Part shown: piece by piece, positions 8,498 to 16,229 of the stretch | Numbering within the stretch: the first letter of the stretch is position 1 | Layout: each line of letters opens with the position of its first letter | Source: Streptomyces sp. SLBN-31 | GTDB lineage: Bacteria > Actinomycetota > Actinomycetes > Streptomycetales > Streptomycetaceae | Assembly: GCF_006715395.1 (NCBI RefSeq) | Contig: NZ_VFNC01000001.1 | Coordinates: 2,108,001 to 2,172,000 of the forward strand | DNA: 64,000 bases | Direction: 5' to 3' | Position numbers and translations under genes: made by a program | Notes under the pieces: generated by a model | What the model was told of the DNA's origin: nothing | The model's database searches: none | The model's input: only the letters and a program-made list of their open reading frames with translations

Positions 8498-8896
8498 TTG
8501 TTCAGTGTCACCGTCCGCGATCACATCATGATCGCCCACAGCTTCCGCGGTGAGGTCTTCGGACCCGCGCAGCGCCTGCACGGAGCGACGTTCCTGGTGG
8601 ACGCCACCTTCCGGCGCGAGCAGCTGGACGACGACAACATCGTCGTCGACATCGGACTGGCCACCCAGGAACTCGGCGCCGTCGTCAGCGAGCTGAACTA
8701 CAGAAACCTCGACAACGAACCCGAGTTCGCCGGGACCAACACCTCCACGGAGTTCCTGGCCAAGGTCATCGCCGACCGGCTCGCCGACCGCATCGAGAAG
8801 GGCGCCCTCGGCGAGGGCGCCAAGGGCATCGCCGGGATCACCGTCACCCTGCACGAGTCGCACATCGCCTGGGCGAGTTACGAGCGTGCCCTGTGA
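8498..8896 (+). CDS. 6-pyruvoyltetrahydropterin synthase homologue lacking the zinc site (SCO6650-like)
   Basis: This 132-residue T-fold protein begins with TTG, backed by GGAGGG 7 nt upstream. It retains the fold landmarks IAHSF (His14), RLHGATF (His28), NTSTEF, and a C-terminal LHES segment. Catalytic PTPS and QueD use three zinc histidines, two of them in an HGH motif. Here the second is Ala30, and the protein contains no cysteine at all, so the catalytic Cys is also absent. From memory, the crystallised S. coelicolor homologue SCO6650 likewise lacks zinc and the catalytic triad, does not catalyse the PTPS reaction, but keeps a pterin-like binding pocket. It overlaps the glycosyltransferase by 4 nt (GTGA). 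Its role is unknown; a pterin- or pyrimidine-binding enzyme is plausible. Confidence 0.9.
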   Translation: MFSVTVRDHIMIAHSFRGEVFGPAQRLHGATFLVDATFRREQLDDDNIVVDIGLATQELGAVVSELNYRNLDNEPEFAGTNTSTEFLAKVIADRLADRIEKGALGEGAKGIAGITVTLHESHIAWASYERAL

Positions 8897-10083
8897 CCGA
8901 CGTGACCCTGGAGAAGACGGCGCATCCGGCACTCGGATACGTTCCCGTACAGCACCCCGCGCTGAAGAACGCCGAGATCATCCCCATGTCCCTGCGCTCC
9001 GTGCACTTCGTGATGCCGGGCGGCGTCGACGACCCGGCCGCGCCGAGCGGCGGCAACGCCTACGACCGGCGCGTGAGCCTGGACCTGCCCGGCTTCGGCT
9101 GGCAGGTGCACAAGCACGCCGTGGCGGGGGAGTGGCCCCGGCCGGGGGCGGCCGCCCGCGCGGAGCTCGCCCGCACCCTGCGGGAGCTGCCGGACGGGAC
9201 GGTCGTCCTGCTGGACGGGCTGGTCGCCTGCGGGGTGCCCGAGATCGTCGTACCGGAGACCGAGCGGCTGAGCCTCGCCGTGCTGGTGCATCTGCCGCTC
9301 GGTGACGAGACGGGTCTGGAGCCCGCGGTGGCCGCCGAGCTGGACGCGAAGGAGCGGGTGGTGCTGCGGGCCGTGCCCGCCGTGATCGCCACCAGCGAGT
9401 GGGCGGTCCGCCGGCTGGTCTCCCACCACGGCCTCGCCCCCGAGCGGGTCCATGTCGCCGCCCCCGGCGCCGACATCGCGCCCCTGGCCTCCGGCACCGA
9501 CGGAGTCTCGCGGCTGCTGTGCGTCGCCGCCGTCACCCCGCGCAAGGGCCAGCACCGGCTGGTGCAGGCGCTCGCCGCGGCGGCCGAACTGCCGTGGAGC
9601 TGCGTGTGCGTGGGCGGGCTCGGGCACGACCCGGAGTACGTCGCCGAACTGCGGCAGCTCATCCGGGAGCACGGTCTCGAGGACCGGATCGAGCTGGCCG
9701 GCCCGCAGGCCGGCGCCGAGCTCGACGCCAGCTACAACTCCGCCGACCTCATGGTCCTCACCTCCTACGCGGAGACGTACGGCATGGCCGTGACCGAAGC
9801 CCTCGCGCGCGGCATCCCCGTGCTCGCGACCGACGTCGGCGGCCTGCCCGAGGCGGTCGGCCGCGCCCCCGACGGCGGCGTGCCCGGCATCCTCGTGCCG
9901 CCGGAGGACCCCGCCGCCCTCGCCGCCGAACTGCGCGGCTGGTTCGGCGAGGCCGACGTGAGGCGCCGGCTGAAGGCCGCGGCCCGGAGCCGACGGGCCG
10001 CCCTGGACGGCTGGGCGACCACGGCACGCAGCCTCGCCGCAGTGCTGGGCCGGCTGCCGAGCGAGCCCGAGAGGGCGGCATGA
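8893..10083 (+). CDS. GT4-type glycosyltransferase
   Basis: This 396-residue GT-B retaining glycosyltransferase has a C-terminal donor domain with [17 protein letters not shown] and the nucleotide-sugar motif [20 protein letters not shown] (E-x7-E), followed by [12 protein letters not shown]. The N-terminal acceptor domain is less conserved ([15 protein letters not shown]...GGNAYDRR). It has no membrane segments. The GTG start overlaps the PTPS-like stop and its own stop overlaps the methyltransferase ATG, so translation is coupled. It presumably glycosylates the product of the GTP-derived pathway or its lipid carrier. Confidence 0.93.
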   Translation: MTDVTLEKTAHPALGYVPVQHPALKNAEIIPMSLRSVHFVMPGGVDDPAAPSGGNAYDRRVSLDLPGFGWQVHKHAVAGEWPRPGAAARAELARTLRELPDGTVVLLDGLVACGVPEIVVPETERLSLAVLVHLPLGDETGLEPAVAAELDAKERVVLRAVPAVIATSEWAVRRLVSHHGLAPERVHVAAPGADIAPLASGTDGVSRLLCVAAVTPRKGQHRLVQALAAAAELPWSCVCVGGLGHDPEYVAELRQLIREHGLEDRIELAGPQAGAELDASYNSADLMVLTSYAETYGMAVTEALARGIPVLATDVGGLPEAVGRAPDGGVPGILVPPEDPAALAAELRGWFGEADVRRRLKAAARSRRAALDGWATTARSLAAVLGRLPSEPERAA

Positions 10084-11240
10084 ACAGGACCGTACCGGCG
10101 CGGGCCGGGGGGACGATCCCGGCGCAGCCGGGGCCGAGGGACATGCGGGAGACGGTGGGGGAGGGACGGCAGATGGTGACACGGACGGCGGATGTGCCCA
10201 CGGAGACCGGGGCGCACGAGGCGAAGGCGGTGGGTTCCGTGGCGGAGGGCACGCAGGGCACGGACGGCCCGGCAGCGGGCGCCGGTCCCGCATCCGGCGG
10301 TGCGCCGGGCGCGGAACCGACGGCGGTCGCCGCCGGTTCCGTGATCCCCGGAGCCGGTCCCGCCGGGTCCGGCGAGCGCGCCACCGTACGCCTGCGCGAG
10401 ACCGGGCCGGACGAGCCCCCGCGCTACGCCCCCGAGTGGCTGGAGCTGCGCGAACCCGCCGATGCCGCCGCCCGCTCGCACGACCTGCTCGACCCGCTGC
10501 GCATCCGGCTCGCCAACCTGCCGGGCAAGGCCGGGCTGGTCATCCACGACCTCGGCTGCGGCACCGGCTCCATGGGGCGCTGGCTCGCGTCCCGCCTCGA
10601 CGGCGCCCAGCACTGGGTGCTGCACGACCGCGACCCGTACCTGCTGCACTTCGCGGCCGTCGCCTCGCCGCGGTCCGCCGCCGACGGCAGCCGGGTCTCG
10701 GTGGAGACCCGCCGCGGCGACGTCGCCCGGCTGACCGCCGACGGTCTCGCCGGGGCCTCCCTGGTGACCGCCTCCGCCCTCCTCGACGTCCTTACCCGCG
10801 AGGATCTGGAGACCCTGGCCGACGCCTGCACGGGGGCGGGCTGTCCGGCCCTGCTGACGCTCTCCGTCGCCGGCCGTGTCGAGCTCACGCCGGCCGACCC
10901 GATGGACGCGGAGATCACCGAGGTGTTCAACGCCCACCAGCGCCATGACGGCCTGCTCGGCCCGGACGCGGTGGACGTCGCCTGCGAGGTCTTCTCGGAA
11001 CGGGGCGCCACGGTACGGGTCAACCCGAGCCCCTGGCGGCTCGGTCCCGGCGAGGCCGAGCTGACGGCCCAGTGGCTGCGCGGCTGGGTCGGGGCGGCCG
11101 TCGAGGAACGCCCCGAGCTGGCGGCGCGTGCGGAACGGTATCTGCGCGACCGCCTGGCCGCCTGCGAGGCCGGCGAACTGCACGTCACCGTCCACCACAG
11201 CGACCTCCTGGCGATGTCCCGCCCGACGGGCGGGGCGTGA
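10080..11240 (+). CDS. SAM-dependent class I methyltransferase with long disordered N terminus
   Basis: This protein has 386 residues. The first ~105 are low-complexity Gly/Ala/Pro/Thr-rich sequence, unlike typical enzymes. The methyltransferase core follows with motif I VIHDLGCGTGSMGRWLA at about residues 155-171 and an acidic motif II around WVLHDRDP. The ATG overlaps the glycosyltransferase stop (ATGA); internal ATGs at 10144 and 10174 could shorten the disordered region. Its own stop overlaps the next start. It probably methylates the cluster product. The acceptor atom cannot be inferred. Confidence 0.87.
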   Translation: MNRTVPARAGGTIPAQPGPRDMRETVGEGRQMVTRTADVPTETGAHEAKAVGSVAEGTQGTDGPAAGAGPASGGAPGAEPTAVAAGSVIPGAGPAGSGERATVRLRETGPDEPPRYAPEWLELREPADAAARSHDLLDPLRIRLANLPGKAGLVIHDLGCGTGSMGRWLASRLDGAQHWVLHDRDPYLLHFAAVASPRSAADGSRVSVETRRGDVARLTADGLAGASLVTASALLDVLTREDLETLADACTGAGCPALLTLSVAGRVELTPADPMDAEITEVFNAHQRHDGLLGPDAVDVACEVFSERGATVRVNPSPWRLGPGEAELTAQWLRGWVGAAVEERPELAARAERYLRDRLAACEAGELHVTVHHSDLLAMSRPTGGA

Positions 11241-12625
11241 TGAGCGTGGAGACGGTGCGGACGGTCGCGGTGCCCGCCGACCGAGGGGGTGTCGCGGAAG
11301 CCGGGCGGGGCGTGGCTGCCGCTTCTGACGCGCCGGTGAACCCTCGTGTCGAGGGGGCCGCCGTGCCGGCGCCTGCCGGTGCCGCCTCCGTCGTGGTCGA
11401 GGTGTGGGACGACGGGGCCGCCTGTCTGGCGGCGCGGGAGTCGGCCCTGCGGGCTCGGGCCGCGGAAGTCGCCCTCCGCGAGGAGCGCGACCGTGCCGCG
11501 AACGGCAGGTCGTGGTGGCGAGGGGCCCTGGCGCGGCTCAACTCCCCTGTTCTGCGCCGCCACTTCGGGACCGTCGCGGGTGTCGTCATCCTCGGGGCCC
11601 TGCTGTGGCACCTCGGTACCGGTGTGCTGCTGGACGGGCTGCGGCGGATCGACGCGACGACACTGGTGCTGGCGCTCGTGACCGGTGTGGTCACCACCGT
11701 GCTCAGCGCCTGGCGCTGGGCGCTGGTGGCCCGGAGCCTGAAGATGCGGCTGCCGCTCGGGGCGGCCGTCGCCGACTACTACCGCGCGCTGTTCCTGAAC
11801 GCCGCCCTGCCCGGCGGTGTCCTCGGGGACGTGCACCGGGCCGTCCGGCACGGCAAGGACGCCGGTGACCTCGGCCGCGGGGTACGGTCGGTCGTCCTCG
11901 AACGGGTCGCCGGACAGGTCGCGCTGACCGTCGTCGGCGGCGCGGTGCTGCTGACGATGCCGTCCCCCGTGCGCGCCGAGGTCCGCAGCTTCGCCCCGCC
12001 CGTCCTGCTCGCGGTGGTCGGCGCACTGGCCGTCGTCCTGGCGCTGCGGATGAACCGTACCGCCGACCCGCGCCGGGGCCGCGCCCTGCGCGCGAGCCTC
12101 GCGGAGGCGCGCGAAGGACTGCTCTCCCGCCGCAACGGACCCGGCGTCGCGCTCTCCTCGCTGCTCGTCCTAGCCGGTCACATCGGGATGTTCGTGCTCG
12201 CCGCCCGGGTCGCCGGCTCCCCGGCCTCCGTCGCCGCGCTCATCCCGCTCGCGGTGCTGGCACTGGTGGCCATGGGGCTGCCGCTGAACGTCGGCGGCTT
12301 CGGCCCCCGTGAGGGCGTCACCGCCTGGGCGTTCGGCGCGGCCGGACTCGGTGCGAGCAGCGGCGTGGCGGTCGCCGTCGTGTACGGCGTGCTCAGCTTC
12401 GTCGCCGCCCTGCCGGGCGCGGTCGTCCTCGTCGCCCGCTGGTACACGGGGCTGCGGGCGGGTTCCGGGCAGGCCCCGGAACCCGGCACCGGCTATTCGC
12501 GTCCTTCCTCCGAGGTGAGGAGCGAGAAATACGCGCCGAAGGATTCCGCGAGGCTCGCCAGCAGTTCCTTCCCCTTTTCGGCGGAGCCCAGCGAAGGCCG
12601 TCCGATGACGCCCGAATCGGTATAG
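11240..12625 (+). CDS. Lysylphosphatidylglycerol synthase TM-domain (UPF0104) family membrane protein
   Basis: This 461-residue protein has an approximately 100-residue soluble N terminus with a charged segment (ALRARAAEVALREERD) before the membrane domain. At least seven hydrophobic helices follow, with the family hallmarks FLNAALPGGVLGDVHRAVRH and GLPLNVGGFGPREGVTAWAF. Related proteins act as flippase-like or lipid-handling partners in MprF and archaeal glycosylation systems. The ATG overlaps the methyltransferase stop. The last ~44 residues run antisense to the 3' end of the creatininase-like gene, a 133-nt tail-to-tail overlap, and look poorly conserved. It may move a lipid-linked product of this cluster. 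Confidence 0.88.
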   Translation: MSVETVRTVAVPADRGGVAEAGRGVAAASDAPVNPRVEGAAVPAPAGAASVVVEVWDDGAACLAARESALRARAAEVALREERDRAANGRSWWRGALARLNSPVLRRHFGTVAGVVILGALLWHLGTGVLLDGLRRIDATTLVLALVTGVVTTVLSAWRWALVARSLKMRLPLGAAVADYYRALFLNAALPGGVLGDVHRAVRHGKDAGDLGRGVRSVVLERVAGQVALTVVGGAVLLTMPSPVRAEVRSFAPPVLLAVVGALAVVLALRMNRTADPRRGRALRASLAEAREGLLSRRNGPGVALSSLLVLAGHIGMFVLAARVAGSPASVAALIPLAVLALVAMGLPLNVGGFGPREGVTAWAFGAAGLGASSGVAVAVVYGVLSFVAALPGAVVLVARWYTGLRAGSGQAPEPGTGYSRPSSEVRSEKYAPKDSARLASSSFPFSAEPSEGRPMTPESV

Positions 12626-13257
12626 CCGGACATACCGAGGGTGAGCAGATGACGACGGTCGTCCGCGACGAAATCGGAGGTCTCGTAACCGGGCCGGAGG
12701 AATTCCGGGTGAGCGTGCAGAAGGATGGAGGTCTCGATTTCTCCCGCGTGCATGTCGGTCAGCAGCGAGGTGGTCACCCCCGCCCGCTGCCGCGCCGTCT
12801 CCCAGTCCTCCACGGCCGGGAAGAGCGCCATGTGCTCGCCGCGGGCGGAGGATTCCTGAACGACGTTGCCCAGCACGTAGTTCCCGCCGTGCCCGTTGAC
12901 CACCACCAGGGCGTCGACGCCGGAGCGGCGCAGGGACTGCGCGATGTCACTCACCACCGCATGAAGGGTCACAGAGGAGATGCTGACGGTCCCGGGCCAG
13001 CCCGCGTGCTCGTGCGAGCAGGAGATCGTCACCGGAGGGAGGAGGTGCACCGGGTACGCCGCCGCGATCTCCCGGGCCACGGCACAGGCGACCAGCGTGT
13101 CGGTCGCCAGCGGAAGGAACGGACCGTGCTGTTCGAAGCTTCCCACCGGAAGGACCGCGACCTGCGTTGAGACACCCGCCGCCCTGGTCCGTACCTCTTC
13201 CGTGGTGTCCGCCGGCACCAGCCCGTCCGCCGCCGTACGTGCGCCCGAACCACTCAT
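12493..13257 (-). CDS. Creatininase/FAPy-deformylase-like metal amidohydrolase
   Basis: This 254-residue member of the creatininase family keeps all metal and catalytic landmarks: GSFEQHGPFLPLATDT (Glu42, His44, Asp53), NGHGGN (His123) and MHAGEIETS (His170, Glu173, Glu175). In archaeal riboflavin/F420 synthesis the relative ArfB removes formate from the FAPy intermediate made by GTP cyclohydrolase III. Divergence of only 38 nt from a GTP cyclohydrolase II predicted to stop at FAPy makes the same deformylation the best hypothesis. The family also includes creatininase and MftE, so this is not proven. The 3' end overlaps the UPF0104 gene by 133 nt. Confidence 0.88.
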   Translation of the reverse strand: MSGSGARTAADGLVPADTTEEVRTRAAGVSTQVAVLPVGSFEQHGPFLPLATDTLVACAVAREIAAAYPVHLLPPVTISCSHEHAGWPGTVSISSVTLHAVVSDIAQSLRRSGVDALVVVNGHGGNYVLGNVVQESSARGEHMALFPAVEDWETARQRAGVTTSLLTDMHAGEIETSILLHAHPEFLRPGYETSDFVADDRRHLLTLGMSGYTDSGVIGRPSLGSAEKGKELLASLAESFGAYFSLLTSEEGRE

Positions 13258-13295
13258 TTCTTCACGGCCTTTCGTCTCTGCTTAGGAATCGAATC

Positions 13296-13955
13296 ATGAC
13301 AGATAAAATCGGAGTACTCGGCAAGAAGACCGCGAAGCGCACCGGCGTGGAACGCATAGTGAATGCCCCGCTGCCCACGGTGTACGGACAATTCAGGGCG
13401 GTCGGTTACATCGATCACGATCGCGGTGACGAACAAGTCGCCCTCGTGCACGGTGAGATCGGCACGGACGACGTCCTGACCCGGCTGCATTCCGAGTGCC
13501 TGACGGGTGACGCGTTCGGCTCCCAGCACTGCGAGTGCGGGGACCAGTTGGCGTCCGCGCTGAAGGCCGTAGTCGCCGAGGGCAGCGGCATCGTCGTCTA
13601 CCTGCGGGGCCACGAGGGCCGCGGTATCGGTCTGCTCGCCAAGCTGCGGGCGATGGCCCTGCAGGCGGAGGGCCTGGACACGGTCGAGGCCAACCTCGCG
13701 CTCGGGCTGCCGGTCGACGCCCGCGACTACGGTGTCGCCGCCGGCATCCTGCACGACCTGGGCGTGAACTCCGTACGCCTGATGTCCAACAACCCGCGCA
13801 AGCGCGAGGCGTTGGTCGAGCACGGCATCGAAGTCGCCGAGACCGTACCCCTGTTGATCCCGCCGTGCGAGAGCAACATCACCTACCTGCGCACCAAGCG
13901 GGAACGGCTCGACCACGTGCTGCCGCACCTGGACGCCCTGGCCCACCTGTCCTGA
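13296..13955 (+). CDS. GTP cyclohydrolase II homologue with Tyr-to-Met change (SCO6655-like, probably FAPy-forming)
   Basis: This 219-residue stand-alone RibA-type enzyme has no DHBP synthase domain. The zinc cysteines are present in HSECLTGDAFGSQHCECG (Cys68, Cys79, Cys81), as is YLRGHEGRGIGLL. The position equal to E. coli RibA Tyr105 (KIRAY) is Met120 here (KLRAM). From memory, S. coelicolor SCO6655 has the same Met120 and releases the formylated pyrimidine FAPy instead of the usual deformylated riboflavin precursor. It therefore probably serves a separate pathway rather than riboflavin. AGGA lies 8 nt before the ATG. A creatininase-like gene diverges from it. Confidence 0.92.
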   Translation: MTDKIGVLGKKTAKRTGVERIVNAPLPTVYGQFRAVGYIDHDRGDEQVALVHGEIGTDDVLTRLHSECLTGDAFGSQHCECGDQLASALKAVVAEGSGIVVYLRGHEGRGIGLLAKLRAMALQAEGLDTVEANLALGLPVDARDYGVAAGILHDLGVNSVRLMSNNPRKREALVEHGIEVAETVPLLIPPCESNITYLRTKRERLDHVLPHLDALAHLS

Positions 13956-14025
13956 ACACGCGCTTACGGGCCGGCGGGCGGGGACAGGAAGAGGGGACGA
14001 CCCGACATCCCCGGGAGGTTCGCCG

Positions 14026-15171
14026 GTGAACACGCAGGCCAGTGCCGTCATCATCGGCGGCGGGGTGATGGGCGCGAGCATCGCCTACCACCTCGCCGCC
14101 GCCGGTGTCCGCGACGTAGTCCTCGTCGAACGGGACGAACTCGCCTCCGGATCCACGTCGAAGGCGGCCGGCGGGGTGCGGGCGCAGTTCTCCGACGAGC
14201 TGAACATCCGGCTCGGGGCCCGCAGCCTGGAGGCGTTCGGCCGCTTCCACGAGGAGTTCGGGTACGACATCGGGCTGAACCGCGTCGGCTACCTGTTCCT
14301 GCTGTCGACGCCGGAAGAGGTCGCCTCCTTCGAGCGGAGCGTCGCGCTGCAGAACTCCCTGGGCGTGCCCAGCCGCATGATCACGCCGAAGGAGGCCCGC
14401 CGGCTCTCCCCGCTGATCAGCACCGACGGTCTGCTCGCCGCCGCCTTCTCCCCGGAGGACGGCCACTGCACCCCCGAGACGGTCGTGCACGGCTACGCCG
14501 CCGCAGCGCGCGCCCTGGGCGCCCGCGTCCTGCGGCACACCGAGGTCACCGGCATCGAACTGCGGGGCGACCGGATCACCGGCGTCGCCACGACCCTGGG
14601 CCGCATCGCGACCGACACGGTCGTCTGCGCGGCCGGCCCCTGGTCGCGGGCGGTCGGCGCGATGGCCGGCGTCGACCTGCCGGTCGTGCCGCTGCGCCGC
14701 CAGATCGCGGTCACCGAACCCCTCGCCGAGTCCCGCCCCGGCCTCCCCATGACGATCGACTTCACCACCAGCCTCTACTTCCACGCCGAGGGCCCAGGCC
14801 TCCTTCTGGGGATGTCCGATCCCGAGGAGCGGCCCGGCTTCGCCACCGACACGCACGACCGCTGGATCCCCGCTTTGTACGCGGCCATGGAGCGCCGCGC
14901 CCCGGCCCTGCTCGACCTGCGCCGCACCGGCGGCTGGGCGGGCCTGTACGAGATCACTCCCGACCACAACGCGTTGATCGGCGAGGCCACTTCGGTCTCC
15001 CGCTTCCTCTACGCCACCGGCTTCTCCGGACACGGCTTCCTCCAGGGTCCTGCCGTCGGCGAGGTGATCCGCGACCTGTACCTGGGCCGCGTACCCTTCG
15101 TGGACGTCCGCCCCTTGAGCGCCGACCGTTTCGCGGCCGACGCCCCGCGCCCGGAGGTCAATCTCGTATGA
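14026..15171 (+). CDS. FAD-dependent amine/amino-acid oxidoreductase (DAO family)
   Basis: This 381-residue flavoprotein has an N-terminal dinucleotide-binding motif VIIGGGVMGASIAYHLAAAG (residues 8-27) and the glycine-rich STSKAAGGVRAQF segment of the sarcosine-oxidase/DAO group. The C-terminal FAD closure is YATGFSGHGFLQGPAVGE. GTG start with GGGAGG 7 nt upstream. Its stop overlaps the start of the saccharopine dehydrogenase gene, so a lysine-derived secondary amine (saccharopine, pipecolate) or a related imino acid is a likely substrate. This is an inference from context. Confidence 0.9.
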   Translation: MNTQASAVIIGGGVMGASIAYHLAAAGVRDVVLVERDELASGSTSKAAGGVRAQFSDELNIRLGARSLEAFGRFHEEFGYDIGLNRVGYLFLLSTPEEVASFERSVALQNSLGVPSRMITPKEARRLSPLISTDGLLAAAFSPEDGHCTPETVVHGYAAAARALGARVLRHTEVTGIELRGDRITGVATTLGRIATDTVVCAAGPWSRAVGAMAGVDLPVVPLRRQIAVTEPLAESRPGLPMTIDFTTSLYFHAEGPGLLLGMSDPEERPGFATDTHDRWIPALYAAMERRAPALLDLRRTGGWAGLYEITPDHNALIGEATSVSRFLYATGFSGHGFLQGPAVGEVIRDLYLGRVPFVDVRPLSADRFAADAPRPEVNLV

Positions 15172-16229
15172 CCGAGCTCCACCTGTGGCTGCGCCACGAG
15201 GCCCGTACGACCGAACGCCGCACGCCGCTCGTGCCGTCCGACGCCCGGCGGCTCGTCGAGGCGGGGGTGACGCTGACCGTGGAGGAGTCCCCGCAGCGGA
15301 TCTTCCCGATCGAGGAGTACGAGGCGGCGGGCTGCGGCGTCGCGCCCGCGGGTTCGTGGGTGTCGGCGCCGGACGACGCCGTGATCCTGGGCCTGAAGGA
15401 ACTCCCGGACGAGCCCGGTGAGTTGCCGCACCGCCATATCTTCTTCGGGCACGCCTACAAGCGGCAGCCGGGGGCCGAGACCCTGCTGCGGCGCTTCGCC
15501 GCCGGAGGAGGGGCCCTGCTCGACCTGGAGTACCTGGTCGACGACGACGGCCGTCGTCTCGCCGCCTTCGGCTTCTGGGCCGGTTACCTGGGCGCCGCCC
15601 TGGCCGTGCTCCAGCACCGCGGCAGGCTGGCCGTCCCGCTCACGCCGGGGTCGAAGGAGGAGCTGGACGACAGGCTCCGGCGGGCCGACGGGGACGAGGA
15701 GCTCACCGCGCTGGTGATCGGTGCCCTGGGCCGCAGCGGCCGCGGCGCGCGGGTCGCCTTCCAGGTCGCGGGTATCGACCCGACCTGCTGGGACCTCGCC
15801 GAGACCCGTGACCTGGACCGCCCCGCCCTGCTCGCCCACGACGTCATGGTGAACGCGGTCCTCGCCACCTCGCCCATCCCGCCCTTCGTGCGCGAGGAGG
15901 ACCTCGACGACCCCGGCCGCCGTCTGCGCACCCTGTGCGACGTCACCTGCGACGTCGGCTCGCCGCTGAACGTCCTGCCGGTCTACGACCGCACCACGGA
16001 CTGGGACGAGCCGGTGCGCCGGCTGCGCAAGGAACCCCATCTGGACCTCATCGCCATCGACAACCTGCCGTCTTTGCTGCCGCGGGAGTCCAGCACGGAC
16101 TTCTCGTCCGCCCTGGTGCCGCAGTTGCTGGACTTCTCCGTCGGCGGGCCGTGGGGACGCTGTCTGGACCGGTTCCACCAGGCCTGCCGTGAACTCGGCG
16201 TCACGGAAGGGGACTCCGGCCGTGGCTGA
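15168..16229 (+). CDS. Saccharopine dehydrogenase (lysine-forming, LYS1-like)
   Basis: This 353-residue protein of the alanine-dehydrogenase/PNT-N fold has the N-terminal segment LRHEARTTERRTPLVPSDA and FFGHAYKRQPGAETLLRRF, both characteristic of NAD-dependent saccharopine dehydrogenase forming L-lysine and 2-oxoglutarate. The C-terminal region has TLCDVTCDVGSPLNVLPVY and IDNLPSLLPRESS, also typical. It overlaps the FAD oxidoreductase by 4 nt and the next gene by 8 nt, forming a tight three-gene operon. Direction in vivo (lysine breakdown or formation) is not evident. Confidence 0.88.
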   Translation: MTELHLWLRHEARTTERRTPLVPSDARRLVEAGVTLTVEESPQRIFPIEEYEAAGCGVAPAGSWVSAPDDAVILGLKELPDEPGELPHRHIFFGHAYKRQPGAETLLRRFAAGGGALLDLEYLVDDDGRRLAAFGFWAGYLGAALAVLQHRGRLAVPLTPGSKEELDDRLRRADGDEELTALVIGALGRSGRGARVAFQVAGIDPTCWDLAETRDLDRPALLAHDVMVNAVLATSPIPPFVREEDLDDPGRRLRTLCDVTCDVGSPLNVLPVYDRTTDWDEPVRRLRKEPHLDLIAIDNLPSLLPRESSTDFSSALVPQLLDFSVGGPWGRCLDRFHQACRELGVTEGDSGRG

